This document shows, in pieces, positions 1 through 10,616 of a stretch of 64,000 bases of DNA. Below the pieces are notes generated by a model. That model had not been told where the DNA came from. It did no database searches and saw only the letters and a list, made by a program, of their open reading frames with translations. The translations under genes and the position numbers were made by a program. The stretch covers positions 1,116,001 to 1,180,000 of the forward strand of contig CAVVTG010000002.1 in assembly GCA_963751105.1 (NCBI GenBank), written 5' to 3'. Every line of letters begins with the position of its first letter. The first letter of the stretch is position 1. Source of the stretch: JACVRW01 sp963751105. GTDB taxonomy: Bacteria > Actinomycetota > Thermoleophilia > Solirubrobacterales > Thermoleophilaceae.

Positions 1-114
1 CTGCGGCTGAAGGAGCTCGTGACGCACCGCTTCCCGCTCGAGGACTTCGCCGACGCGTACCGCGTCTTCACCGAGCGCGAGGACGGCGCTCTCAAGGTGA
101 TCGTGCGTCCGTGA
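1..114 (+). CDS. C-terminal fragment of a zinc-type alcohol/threonine dehydrogenase (MDR superfamily)
   Basis: The window opens inside this gene. The 37 visible residues contain HRFPLEDFADAYRVF and end in GALKVIVRP. This is the usual C-terminal helix and strand of medium-chain dehydrogenases, which oxidise alcohols or polyols with NAD(P). The catalytic zinc and Rossmann parts lie outside the window, so the substrate cannot be judged. Its TGA stop overlaps the GTG start of the following MFS gene by 4 bases, which suggests co-translation. Confidence 0.65.
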   Translation: MRLKELVTHRFPLEDFADAYRVFTEREDGALKVIVRP

Positions 115-1301
115 CAGGTCGTGCGGGCTTGTTCCTTCTGGCCGCGCTGTTCCTCGGCGCGCTCGCCCTGCGCCCTCAGCTGGTGGGCGTGGGCCCACTG
201 CTGCCCGAGATCGACGAGGACCTCGGCGTCTCTCACGCCGTGGCGGGCCTGCTCGGGACCATCCCGGTGCTGTGCATGGGGCTGTTCGCGCCGCCCGCGG
301 CCTACGTGGCCGCGCGACTGGGCACGCGCGGCGCTATCGGCGCCTGCCTCGCCGGGATCGCCGTCTTCGGGATCGCCCGCGCGGTGGCTCCCGGCGCGCC
401 GCTGGTGCTGGCGCTCACTTTTCCGATCGGCGTGGGGATGGGGCTGGCCGGCGCGCTGATGCCGGTGGCGGTCAAGCAGCGCTTCGCCGACCGCCCGGCC
501 TTCGCCAGCGGCGTGTACACCACGGGCATCAACATGGGCGCGGCGCTGTCGTCGGCGCTGGCCGTGCCCATCGCCGCGGCCTGGGGCGGATGGCGCGCGG
601 CGCTCCTGGCCTTCTCGATCTGCACCGTCCTCTTCTTCGCCGGCTGGCTGTTGTTCACCCCGGCCGAGCGGGAACGGGTTCAGGCCGAGCCGCCGCCGCG
701 CCTGCCCTGGGGCCGCCGGGTGGTATGGGCGCTGGCGGGCGTCTTCGCCCTGCAGTCGATCGTCTACTACGGCCTCGTGTCCTGGATGCCCGACTCCTTC
801 CAGGAGCGCGGCTGGAGCGACACGGATGCCGGGGCGCTCCTGGCGGTGATGACCATCGCCGCCCTGCCCAGCGGCCTGCTCGTGCCCTGGCTGGCCGACC
901 GCGGCGGCTCGCGGCGGCAGTGGCTCACGCTCTGCGCGGGCTCGCTGTTCGTGGCCACCGTCGGGATCGCGGCGCTGCCCGGTGGCGGCTTCCTGTGGGC
1001 CATCCTGGCCGGCCTGGGGATCGGGGCGACCTTCCCGCTCACCATGACCCTGCCGCTCGACGTGGCCGGCAACCCGGCCGACACCGGGGCGGTGGTGGGG
1101 CTCATGCTGGGTGCCGGCTACACCATCACCGCGGTCGGCCCGATCATGCTGGGTGCGGTGCGCGACGCCACCGGCTCGTTCTCGGCCAGCCTGTGGGTGC
1201 TCGTGGCGGTGGCCGCCGGGTTCGTGGCCTCGGTGCTGCCGCTGTCGCCGCGGCGACTGCGGCCCCCGGAGCGTCTGGAGGCGGAGGTGGTGGCCCCGTG
1301 A
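111..1301 (+). CDS. MFS transporter (cyanate/nitrate-type CynX-like)
   Basis: A 396-residue hydrophobic protein with about twelve membrane segments in two halves. The break is near residues 190-205, where a basic/proline loop (ERERVQAEPPPRLPWGRR) marks the cytoplasmic linker. The N-terminal segment RPQLVGVGPLLPEI resembles CynX/NimT-type major facilitator proteins, which carry small anions or drugs across the inner membrane. The GTG start overlaps the previous stop, and the last codons overlap the GTG of the BKACE gene (GTGA). The three genes therefore probably form one operon, perhaps for uptake and breakdown of a small carboxylate or amino acid; that link is inference. Confidence 0.85.
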   Translation: MTGRAGLFLLAALFLGALALRPQLVGVGPLLPEIDEDLGVSHAVAGLLGTIPVLCMGLFAPPAAYVAARLGTRGAIGACLAGIAVFGIARAVAPGAPLVLALTFPIGVGMGLAGALMPVAVKQRFADRPAFASGVYTTGINMGAALSSALAVPIAAAWGGWRAALLAFSICTVLFFAGWLLFTPAERERVQAEPPPRLPWGRRVVWALAGVFALQSIVYYGLVSWMPDSFQERGWSDTDAGALLAVMTIAALPSGLLVPWLADRGGSRRQWLTLCAGSLFVATVGIAALPGGGFLWAILAGLGIGATFPLTMTLPLDVAGNPADTGAVVGLMLGAGYTITAVGPIMLGAVRDATGSFSASLWVLVAVAAGFVASVLPLSPRRLRPPERLEAEVVAP

Positions 1302-2212
1302 GCCTCCAACCGGTCTTCCTCTCGTGTGCGCTGACCGGCGGCATGAGCGTGCCCGGCCAGAGCGCGGCGATCCCCGTCACGCCGGAGGAGATCGTCGGCT
1401 CCGCGGAGGGCGCATCCAACGCGGGCGCGGCCATCGTGCACGTGCACGTGCGCGAGCCGGACACGGGCAAGCCGGTGGCCGACCTGGGCCTCTTCCGCGA
1501 GGTGCTCGCCGGCATCGGCGAGCGCTGCGACGCGATCGCCCAGCCCACCAGCGGCGGCGGAGTGGGGATGACGATCGAGGAGCGCGCCCGGGTGGTCACG
1601 GAGTGTCGCCCCGAGATGGCCACCTTCAACTGCGGCAGCTTCAACTTCGGGATCTTCCAGGTCCACCACCGCCCCGAGATGGCGGACTGGGAGACCGAGT
1701 ACCTGGAGTCCACGCGCGACTACGTATTTCGCAACACCTTCAGCGACCTCTACCGGCTGTCCGAGCTGTTCCGGGAGGCGGGCACCAAGCCGGAGTACGA
1801 GGCCTACGACGTCGGCCACCTCTACAACCTCCATCACCTGGCCGAGCAGGGGCTGGTGGACTTCCCCTTCCACGTCCAGTTCGTGCTCGGCGTGCTGGGC
1901 GCCAACGCAGCCTCGATCGAGCAGCTGCTGCACATGCGCACAACCGCGGTTTCGCTGTTCGGGGAGGACCGCTTCACCTGGTCGGCGGCCGGGGTGGGCT
2001 ACCCGGGCCAGTTCCACCTCGCCGCCACCGCGCTGATGCTGGGCGGGCACATGAGGGTCGGGCTGGAGGACAACCTGCGCGTGCGGGCCGACAAGCGGGC
2101 CGACTCGAACGCGGAGCTCGTGGAGAAGGCGGTGGAGCTCGCGCCTCTGCTCGACAGGCGGGCGGTGGGGGCCGACGAGGCCCGCACCCTGCTCGGCCTC
2201 GGTACAACATGA
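1298..2212 (+). CDS. BKACE (DUF849) beta-keto acid cleavage enzyme
   Basis: A 304-residue TIM-barrel protein of the DUF849/BKACE family. Members cleave a beta-keto acid with acetyl-CoA to give acetoacetate and a CoA ester; 3-keto-5-aminohexanoate cleavage in lysine fermentation is the founding case. The HVHVR motif at about residues 48-52 supplies the two zinc-binding histidines, and GLEDNLRV near the C-terminus carries the conserved Glu. I place the start at the GTG that overlaps the MFS stop, because the longer upstream frame is only the shadow of the MFS gene. The exact substrate cannot be read from sequence. Confidence 0.88.
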   Translation: MSLQPVFLSCALTGGMSVPGQSAAIPVTPEEIVGSAEGASNAGAAIVHVHVREPDTGKPVADLGLFREVLAGIGERCDAIAQPTSGGGVGMTIEERARVVTECRPEMATFNCGSFNFGIFQVHHRPEMADWETEYLESTRDYVFRNTFSDLYRLSELFREAGTKPEYEAYDVGHLYNLHHLAEQGLVDFPFHVQFVLGVLGANAASIEQLLHMRTTAVSLFGEDRFTWSAAGVGYPGQFHLAATALMLGGHMRVGLEDNLRVRADKRADSNAELVEKAVELAPLLDRRAVGADEARTLLGLGTT

Positions 2213-2215
2213 GAC

Positions 2216-2920
2216 ATGGGACAGGGCGATCCCTGGTCGAGTGGCGGTGAGCACACCCGCTCCGAGGTGCGCGAGATCTTCGCGCAGCACGCCGAGCGCG
2301 CGGCGAGCTCGGCCCGCCCCGGCGGCGAGGAGGAGCGTCACCGGCCGCTACCCGGCTTTCTCAGCCTCCCCGGCCGGCTCTGGCGGATCCTGCCGCTCGG
2401 CGGGAAGATCGCCCTCGGTGCCTTCCTCGCCACGGTGGCCGTGGCGCTCGCGCTGCTCGTGCCGCCCGCTCTCGACCACGCCGGCGAGAACCGCGAGAAC
2501 CAGCGCCGAGCGGCGGCAGCGAACCTGGAGCGCATCCGGCTGGAGCTGGTCGAGGAGCAGCGCCCCCGCAGGGCCACCCTGCCGCTGCCGGTCACCGAGA
2601 GCGATCTTGAGCGGGCGGTGGGCGCGGACTTCGAGGCCCGCGTTCGGGCCGGCGACCTCGACGGACCCGCCGGCGAGACCAGCTGCCGTCCGGTGGAGGG
2701 CCGTCAGACGGCGGGCGCCACCGTGTTCACCTGCCTGGCCCGGCAGGGCACCGGCAGGGGGATCTATGGCGACCGAAAGCTCGTGAGCGGCTACCGCTTC
2801 CGCGGGCGGGTGGTCGAAGCCAGCGGCGCGGCGGCCTGGTGCAAGGAGAACCCGCAGCCGCTGCACGCCGACCAGGAGGAGTTCGTGGTGGTGCCGTTGT
2901 CGAAGGCCTGCACCGGCTAA
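2216..2920 (+). CDS. Hypothetical single-pass membrane protein
   Basis: I do not recognise a family. The 234-residue product has a charged cytoplasmic N-terminus and one membrane helix at about residues 62-84 (IALGAFLATVAVALALLVPPAL). The exposed C-terminal region of about 150 residues begins with a helical stretch and contains three cysteines that may form disulfides outside the cell. The ATG lies 3 bases after the BKACE stop, so it is the last gene of that operon. It is followed by a strong hairpin and then a convergent gene. Confidence 0.6.
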   Translation: MGQGDPWSSGGEHTRSEVREIFAQHAERAASSARPGGEEERHRPLPGFLSLPGRLWRILPLGGKIALGAFLATVAVALALLVPPALDHAGENRENQRRAAAANLERIRLELVEEQRPRRATLPLPVTESDLERAVGADFEARVRAGDLDGPAGETSCRPVEGRQTAGATVFTCLARQGTGRGIYGDRKLVSGYRFRGRVVEASGAAAWCKENPQPLHADQEEFVVVPLSKACTG

Positions 2921-2948
2921 GCGTCAGCGGTCCCCGTCCGCGTCCTAT

Positions 2949-2981
2949 CTACGTTGTGCCCCTATGACGGGCCTAACGTAG
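2949..2981. terminator. Hairpin between convergent genes
   Basis: An inverted repeat CTACGTT...AACGTAG flanks an inner GCCC/GGGC pairing with a short loop. It sits between two convergent genes (stops at 2920 and 2994), so it can act for both strands. There is no clear T-run, as is common in very GC-rich actinobacteria. Confidence 0.5.
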
Positions 2982-2993
2982 CGCGCGTGCCGC

Positions 2994-4127
2994 TTAGGCC
3001 GCGATTTGCTCCGCCGGCCGGCGGACGGCGCGGGGCGACGGTCCGGCCGAGGCGAACTCCGGCGGCGCGATCGAGAGGTAATGGCCGAAGGACCAGTCCA
3101 CGAAGCGCCTGGCGCTCATCGACGCGATCGCCGGACGCAGCAGCCGCGGCGGCACGCGCGGAACGGCCCGCTGCGCCGCGAGCATGCACTCGAACTTCCA
3201 GTTGTGAGAGGCCGAGAAGTCGCCGTAGCTCACGAGCGCCTGCGCCGTGGTCCGGCGGCCCTGCACCACCTCGCGCAGCTCCCGGCCGCAGGCAATCCCG
3301 AAGTACAGCGCTGTGCGGATGCCCTCCGCGGTGAGCGGCAGGCAGTGGCCGGCGGAATCGCCGCAGAAGAAGATGCCGTCGCCCGTGGCCGGCCGCAGCC
3401 GGTGTGGGATCCAGTTGCCCTGGTAGCGAACCGGATCGCGCTCGAGGTCCTCGGCCAGCAGCACGGTGGTGTCCTTGACGTGGAAGCGCGGGTCGAAGGA
3501 GCCCACGCCGATGCGCAGCTCGTCGCCGGCGGGAAAGCTCCAGCCGTAGCCGGCGGGCACGTAGCGCCGGTCGATCCACAGCTCCAGCTCCTCGCCACTG
3601 CCGTGAGGATGGACCTCGAGCCCGCGCGAGAGCGGCGCGTCGGGCGGCTGGAAGCCGGTGCCCAGCACCCGCCGCCAGCCGAGGGCGTCGACGATCAACG
3701 GGGCGCTCAGGTCGCCGCGATCGGTGTGGACGACGTTGCCACTGCGGCCGTCCACCTTCGCGGTCTCGAAGTCGGCGTCCGACTGCTCCCACAGCAGCCG
3801 GCACAGCTCCGGATAGTCGAACGTGGAGAACGTCCAGGGCAGCTCGAAGATCGAGGTGCCGTGCGGGGTGTGCAGGACGAGCCGTCCGAAGGTCTGCCGG
3901 TGCGAGCCCATCAGCCCCATCACGCGCAGCCACTCGGTGGGAATTCCGCAGGCGGAGGTCTGGCGCTCGCCGATCTCGTAGCGATCGAGCACCAGCACTC
4001 GGGCCCCGCTTCCGGCGAGCTCGCGCGCCACGGCAAGCCCCGCGAAGCTCGCTCCGCAGACGAGAACGTCGTAATCCCCGGACAGGGGAGTGCGGTCGGC
4101 GCCGCGGAGGGTGCGTCGGACGGGCAT
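2994..4127 (-). CDS. FAD-dependent oxidoreductase, geranylgeranyl-reductase-like
   Basis: A 377-residue flavoprotein. The dinucleotide-binding GASFAG lies at residues 25-30 after a beta strand. A second FAD motif, GDSAGHCLPLTAEGI, begins at about 255 and is typical of the geranylgeranyl reductase/halogenase-like group, which reduces isoprenoid double bonds or oxidises aromatic substrates. The conserved SACGIPTEW segment near 57-65 also fits this group. The gene is monocistronic and divergent from rpsA across about 50 bases. The substrate is unknown; a role in menaquinone or lipid isoprenoid saturation is possible but not shown. Confidence 0.82.
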   Translation of the reverse strand: MPVRRTLRGADRTPLSGDYDVLVCGASFAGLAVARELAGSGARVLVLDRYEIGERQTSACGIPTEWLRVMGLMGSHRQTFGRLVLHTPHGTSIFELPWTFSTFDYPELCRLLWEQSDADFETAKVDGRSGNVVHTDRGDLSAPLIVDALGWRRVLGTGFQPPDAPLSRGLEVHPHGSGEELELWIDRRYVPAGYGWSFPAGDELRIGVGSFDPRFHVKDTTVLLAEDLERDPVRYQGNWIPHRLRPATGDGIFFCGDSAGHCLPLTAEGIRTALYFGIACGRELREVVQGRRTTAQALVSYGDFSASHNWKFECMLAAQRAVPRVPPRLLRPAIASMSARRFVDWSFGHYLSIAPPEFASAGPSPRAVRRPAEQIAA

Positions 4128-4177
4128 GACAACGGCAGGGTACTGACCAGCTTCTGATCGCTAGGCTTGTCCGCTTA

Positions 4178-5746
4178 GTGCCGGAACTACAGACTGCACC
4201 TGAACCTCGCGCCGTCGAGGGCTCGGGGGGAATGCTCCTCGAGATCGATGGCCAGATCGTCCCCAACTACGACGCCACCATCGTCCCGTTCGACGAGGGT
4301 GACGTGGTGTCCGGGAAGGTCGTGCGCATAGACCAGGACGAGGTCCTGGTCGACATCGGTTACAAGAGCGAGGGCGTCATTCCCATGAATGAGCTCTCGA
4401 TCCGCAAGTCGGTGGATCCGCACGACGAGGTCGAGATGGGCGAGGAGGTGGACGCCCTCGTCCTCACCAAGGAGGACCAGGACGGCCGTCTCGTCCTCTC
4501 CAAGAAGCGCGCCCGCTTCGAGAAGGCCTGGCGCAAGATCGAGGCCGCCGCCGAATCCGGCGAGCCGGTCGAGGGCACGGTCATCGAGGTCGTCAAGGGC
4601 GGCCTCATCATCGACCTCGGGGTGCGCGGCTTCCTGCCCGCCTCGCTGGTCGACATCCGGCGCGTCCAGAATCTCGACGAGTTCCTCGGCACGAAGATCG
4701 AGTGCAAGGTCATCGAGCTCAACCGCTCGCGCAACAACGTCGTCCTCTCGCGCCGCGCGGTGCTTGAGGAGGAGCGCAAGGAGGTCCGCCAGCAGATCCT
4801 CGACCGTCTCCAGCCGGGGATGGTCGTGGAGGGCGCGATCTCGAACATCGTCGACTTCGGCGCCTTCGTCGACCTCGATGGCATCGATGGCCTGATCCAC
4901 ATCTCCGAGCTGTCCTGGTCGCACGTGAACCACCCGTCCGAGATCCTCTCGATCGGCGACGTGGTGCCCGTCAAGGTGCTCGACATCGACCGTGAGCGCC
5001 AGCGCATCTCCCTGGGCCTCAAGCAGACCCAGGAGGACCCGTGGCAGAGGGTGATCGACACCTACCGCATCGGCGACGAGCTGGAGGGCAAGGTCACCAA
5101 GGTCGTGACCTTCGGCGCCTTCGTCGAGATCATGGACGGCGTCGAGGGGCTGGTGCACATCTCCGAGCTCGCTCACCATCACGTGGAGAACCCGCGTGAG
5201 ATCGTCGAGCCGGGTCAGGACGTGCGGGTGAAGATCCTCGAGATCGACTCCGAGCGCCGGCGCCTGTCGCTGTCGGTCAAGCGGGTCGAGGAGCAGCTGG
5301 CTCACATCAAGTCGGCCGCCGCCGCCGGCGCCGCCGCCGCCGGCGTGTCCGAGGAGATCGGCGACGTGCCGGACCTCGGCCTGTCCGAGGACGTGTTCGC
5401 CGGCCCGCAGGTGAGCGGCGCGGACGACCTTCGTGCGGCCCTTTCGGGGGTGCAGACCACCGAGGAGGAGCCCGCCGCTGCCGACGATTCGGCGCCCGCC
5501 CCGGAGGAGCCCGCCGCCGTCGAGGAGGCCCCGGTCGAGGAGCCGCCCGTCGAGGAGGCCCCGGTCGACGAAACGCCGGTCGAGGAGCCCCCGGTCGAGG
5601 AGCCTCCCGTGGAGGAGGCGCCGGTCGAGGAGCCGCCCGCCGCCGAGGAGCCTGCCGCGGACGCCGACGCTCCGGAGAACGGGAGCGACCCCGCTCCCGA
5701 GGGCGCCGACGCGCCCGAACAGGCCGCCGAGCAGACCTCCGAGTAG
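4178..5746 (+). CDS. rpsA: 30S ribosomal protein S1
   Basis: A 522-residue protein with four S1 (OB-fold) RNA-binding domains at about residues 40-110, 126-194, 211-283 and 298-369. Domains 3 and 4 carry the canonical GAFVDL/GLIHISEL and GAFVEI/GLVHISEL motifs. S1 brings mRNA to the 30S subunit. Four domains is the usual actinobacterial form. The last 140 residues are an acidic tail with repeated PVEEPPVEEAP units, of unknown role and probably disordered. The GTG start has no obvious Shine-Dalgarno sequence. A TAGGCT hexamer ends 10 bases upstream, which fits a leaderless or very short leader. coaE follows 3 bases after the stop. Confidence 0.96.
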   Translation: MPELQTAPEPRAVEGSGGMLLEIDGQIVPNYDATIVPFDEGDVVSGKVVRIDQDEVLVDIGYKSEGVIPMNELSIRKSVDPHDEVEMGEEVDALVLTKEDQDGRLVLSKKRARFEKAWRKIEAAAESGEPVEGTVIEVVKGGLIIDLGVRGFLPASLVDIRRVQNLDEFLGTKIECKVIELNRSRNNVVLSRRAVLEEERKEVRQQILDRLQPGMVVEGAISNIVDFGAFVDLDGIDGLIHISELSWSHVNHPSEILSIGDVVPVKVLDIDRERQRISLGLKQTQEDPWQRVIDTYRIGDELEGKVTKVVTFGAFVEIMDGVEGLVHISELAHHHVENPREIVEPGQDVRVKILEIDSERRRLSLSVKRVEEQLAHIKSAAAAGAAAAGVSEEIGDVPDLGLSEDVFAGPQVSGADDLRAALSGVQTTEEEPAAADDSAPAPEEPAAVEEAPVEEPPVEEAPVDETPVEEPPVEEPPVEEAPVEEPPAAEEPAADADAPENGSDPAPEGADAPEQAAEQTSE

Positions 5747-5749
5747 GCG

Positions 5750-6361
5750 ATGCCCGGCCGGGTCGCGGTCCCGTTCGTCGGGCTGACCGGCGGTCTGGGT
5801 GCGGGCAAGTCCGAGGCGCTTCGTGCCCTTGCCGAGCTCGGCGCCGCCACGCTGTCCAGCGACGAGGTCGTGCACGAGCTGCTGCTCTCCGACGAAGTGA
5901 GGGACGCCGTGATCGCGCGTCTCGGTCCCGAGGTGGCCCCCGAGGGCGCTCTCGATCGCACTCGTATCGCCGAGCGGGTGTTCGGTGACGACGACGCCCG
6001 CTCCTGGCTGGAGGGACTGCTGTGGCCCCGGGTGGGCGAGCGGGTCAACGCGTGGCGTTCCGCGGTCGACACCTCCGACCCGGCCCCGCGCGCCGCGGTG
6101 GTCGAGGTCCCGCTCCTGTTCGAATCGGGCATGGAGAAGGCCTTCGATGCGACCGTCGCCGTTGTGGCGGACGAGTCGCTTCGCCGCGAGCGGGCGTCCG
6201 GGCGCGGTCACGCCGCCCCCGACGAGCGGTCCGGCCGCCAGCTGTCCCAGGAGGAGAAAGCGCAAAGAGCGGACTTCGTGGTCCGCAACGACGGCTCGAT
6301 TCCCGAGTTGAGGCAGGCACTGTCCCGAGTGCTTGCGAAACTCGCACCCACCGCCCGATGA
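5750..6361 (+). CDS. coaE: Dephospho-CoA kinase
   Basis: A 203-residue P-loop kinase that phosphorylates dephospho-CoA at the 3' hydroxyl, the last step of coenzyme A synthesis in the cytoplasm. The Walker A motif GGLGAGKS is at residues 14-21, followed by LSSDEVVHELL, the family's substrate-binding region, and VVEVPLLFESGME. The rpsA-coaE order is common in actinobacteria. The stop overlaps the ATG of the lytic transglycosylase (ATGA), so the three genes are likely co-transcribed. Confidence 0.95.
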   Translation: MPGRVAVPFVGLTGGLGAGKSEALRALAELGAATLSSDEVVHELLLSDEVRDAVIARLGPEVAPEGALDRTRIAERVFGDDDARSWLEGLLWPRVGERVNAWRSAVDTSDPAPRAAVVEVPLLFESGMEKAFDATVAVVADESLRRERASGRGHAAPDERSGRQLSQEEKAQRADFVVRNDGSIPELRQALSRVLAKLAPTAR

Positions 6362-6990
6362 GCTCTCACGCTGCCCGCATGGCCCGCCGGCGCACGCCGG
6401 CTCGCGTCAGGCGCCGCCGCCTGGTCGTGTTCGCCGCTGCCTTTGCACTGGCCGGGGTGCTGCTGGCCGCGGCCGCGGGCGTGGGCCCGCTCGGTGAGGC
6501 GGTGCGCGAGATCACCCTGCCGCTGCGCCACGACGACATCATTCGCCAGCAGGCGTCCGAGAAGGATCTCGATCCGACGCTGATCGCCGGGGTGATCTAC
6601 GAGGAGTCGCGCTTTCGCGATCAGACCTCCGGCGCCGGCGCCCGCGGGCTGATGCAGATCACGCCGGAGACGGCCGACTTCATCGCCCGGCACTCGGGCG
6701 GCAACCGCTTCGAGCAGTCCGACCTCGGCACCCCACAGATCAACATCGCCTACGGGACCTACTTCCTTCGCTTCCTGATCGACCACTACGAGGGCGACGA
6801 GGAGGCGGCGCTCGCCGCCTACAACGCCGGGATCACCAACGTCGACGGCTGGGTCGAGCAGGCGGGAGGCATCGACAGCTTCGAGGTCGGCCGGCACGTG
6901 CCCTTCCCGGAGACCCGCGCCTACGTGGAGAACGTCCGGGAACGTCGCGACCAGTATCAGGACCACTACGGTGACGATCTCGGTATGTGA
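6358..6990 (+). CDS. Membrane-anchored lytic transglycosylase (SLT domain)
   Basis: A 210-residue protein with an Arg-rich N-terminus, one membrane or signal helix at about residues 22-44, and an SLT/lysozyme-like domain from about 60. The catalytic Glu is in IYEESRF; GLMQITPETA and ALAAYNAG are the standard family motifs. It should cleave peptidoglycan between MurNAc and GlcNAc in the cell wall. The ATG chosen overlaps the coaE stop. An internal ATG seven codons on (MARRRTP) is an alternative. Its own stop overlaps the GTG of the PhoD gene. Confidence 0.9.
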   Translation: MSSHAARMARRRTPARVRRRRLVVFAAAFALAGVLLAAAAGVGPLGEAVREITLPLRHDDIIRQQASEKDLDPTLIAGVIYEESRFRDQTSGAGARGLMQITPETADFIARHSGGNRFEQSDLGTPQINIAYGTYFLRFLIDHYEGDEEAALAAYNAGITNVDGWVEQAGGIDSFEVGRHVPFPETRAYVENVRERRDQYQDHYGDDLGM

Positions 6991-8630
6991 GCCCCGAAGC
7001 CTGGCGCCGCTCGCTGACCGCGTATAGGGTGGACGACGCCTTGCCCGCCGGACTCGCTCTTTCCCGCCGCGGCTTCCTAGCCGGAGCCGGCGGCGTCGCA
7101 CTCGCCACCGCCGCGGGCGGAGGCGCGAGCGCGTGGGCGGCTCGCCCGCGCCGCAAGCCGAGCCTGCGCGGCGGGCGCTTCGCCGAGGGCGTGATCTCGG
7201 GCGACCCGTCGCCCGACGCGATCACCCTGTGGACGCGCCTGGCCGACGTGGAGGGCACGGGCACGGTGGAGCTCGAGGTGGCCAGGGACCGAGGCTTTCG
7301 CAAGGTCGTGGCGCGCGATCTGGTCAGGACGTCGCCGGGTGTGGCCTACTCGGTCAAGGCTCGCGTCGCCGGCCTCGATCCGCACGAGCAGTACTGGTAC
7401 CGCTTCTCCACCCGCGGCGAGGAGAGCGAGGTCGGCCGCTTCCGCACCGCGCTGCCCCCCGACTCGCGCCAGCCCGTGCGCTTCGCCTTCTTCTCCTGCC
7501 AGGACTACACGTTCGGCTACTTCAACGCTCACAACCTGCTCGCCAACGAGGATGTCGACTTCGTCGTCAACCTGGGCGACTACATCTATGCGGAGGCCTA
7601 CTACCGGCCCGGCGACGCCTTCGCCGGTGTCCGGGAGGACCCGATCGGGTACTCGGAGACGCTCGACCAGTACCGGGCCAAGTACGCGCTCTACCGCACC
7701 GAGGCCCCGCTGCGCCGGATGCACGCCAAGTTCCCGATGATCTCGATCTGGGACGACCACGAGGTGCAGGACAACTACGCCGGCAACGCCGGTCCCGGCG
7801 GCGGCCTGGCGCCTGAGTTGCGCTACACCGAGGCGCGCCGCGCCGCGGGCTACCAGGCGTACTTCGAGAGCATGCCCACCTTCCGGGTCAAGCGCGGCAG
7901 CGACCGGATCTACAGGGCCCTGCGCTTCGGGCGCACGGTCGACCTGATCCTGCTCGACCAGCGCCAGTACCGAAACGACCAGCCCTGCGGCGACCAGCAG
8001 CTGGGTCCGCCCTGCGCCGACCTCGAGGCGCCGCGCGGGTTCCTCGGCTCCGCCCAGCGCGGCTTCGTCAAAAGGCGTTTGAAGTCGTCCCGCGCCGCCT
8101 GGAAGGTCATGGCCAACCAGGTGATGGTCATGCCGACGATCTACCCCGGCGGGGACTACATCGGCTTCGACTCCTGGCAGGGGTACCCGCAGGAGCGGCG
8201 CGACCTGCTCGAGCACATCAGGCGCAGGAAGATCAGGGACGTGGTGTTCGTCACGGGTGACATCCACACCTTCGTCGCCGGCGACGTGCGCGTGAACAAC
8301 GAGGACACGAAGCCCGTGGCCACGGAGTTCGTGGGTGGGTCGATCTCCTCGCCGGGCCTCGGCGAGGGCGGCGGCGGCGTGCTGCCGGGGGCCAACCCCC
8401 TCGATCCCCAGACGCCCGAGTCGATCATCGACCTCCTGCGCACCACCAACCCGTGGGCCGTGGACGCCGAGTTCGACCACCACGGCTACGGGCTCGTCAC
8501 CGCGACGCAGGACAGCTTCAAGTGCGTTCTGCGCAGGGTCGACACCGTCAAGCGGCGCTCCCGCACGGCGCTTCCCGACAAGCGCTACACGTACAAGATC
8601 GGCCGCGGGCAGCCCAGCCTGCTGGACTGA
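6987..8630 (+). CDS. phoD: PhoD-family alkaline phosphatase, Tat-exported
   Basis: A 547-residue secreted metallophosphoesterase. Residues 26-33 (SRRGFLAG) followed by a hydrophobic Ala/Gly stretch form a Tat signal peptide. An N-terminal PhoD beta domain is followed by the catalytic part, with metal-binding motifs GDYIY, WDDHEVQDNY and VTGDIHTF. PhoD enzymes release phosphate from mono- and diesters outside the cell, using Ca2+ and Fe3+. The GTG start overlaps the transglycosylase stop. The gene ends 4 bases from the end of the convergent ABC-F gene. Confidence 0.93.
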   Translation: MSPEAWRRSLTAYRVDDALPAGLALSRRGFLAGAGGVALATAAGGGASAWAARPRRKPSLRGGRFAEGVISGDPSPDAITLWTRLADVEGTGTVELEVARDRGFRKVVARDLVRTSPGVAYSVKARVAGLDPHEQYWYRFSTRGEESEVGRFRTALPPDSRQPVRFAFFSCQDYTFGYFNAHNLLANEDVDFVVNLGDYIYAEAYYRPGDAFAGVREDPIGYSETLDQYRAKYALYRTEAPLRRMHAKFPMISIWDDHEVQDNYAGNAGPGGGLAPELRYTEARRAAGYQAYFESMPTFRVKRGSDRIYRALRFGRTVDLILLDQRQYRNDQPCGDQQLGPPCADLEAPRGFLGSAQRGFVKRRLKSSRAAWKVMANQVMVMPTIYPGGDYIGFDSWQGYPQERRDLLEHIRRRKIRDVVFVTGDIHTFVAGDVRVNNEDTKPVATEFVGGSISSPGLGEGGGGVLPGANPLDPQTPESIIDLLRTTNPWAVDAEFDHHGYGLVTATQDSFKCVLRRVDTVKRRSRTALPDKRYTYKIGRGQPSLLD

Positions 8631-8634
8631 TCTC

Positions 8635-10530
<1,896 letters not shown>

Positions 10531-10616
10531 GTCGCTCAATCGTCACACACGGCACAGCGCAGGACCGGGAGAGCGCGCGCGGTTGCGCTATAAGGCAGGC
10601 GGGTAGGACCGCACAG

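Noticed and set aside
272..2212. Long plus-strand frame running from inside the MFS gene into the BKACE gene
   Set aside because: Only the part after the GTG at 1298 has protein character; the first part is the out-of-frame MFS gene.
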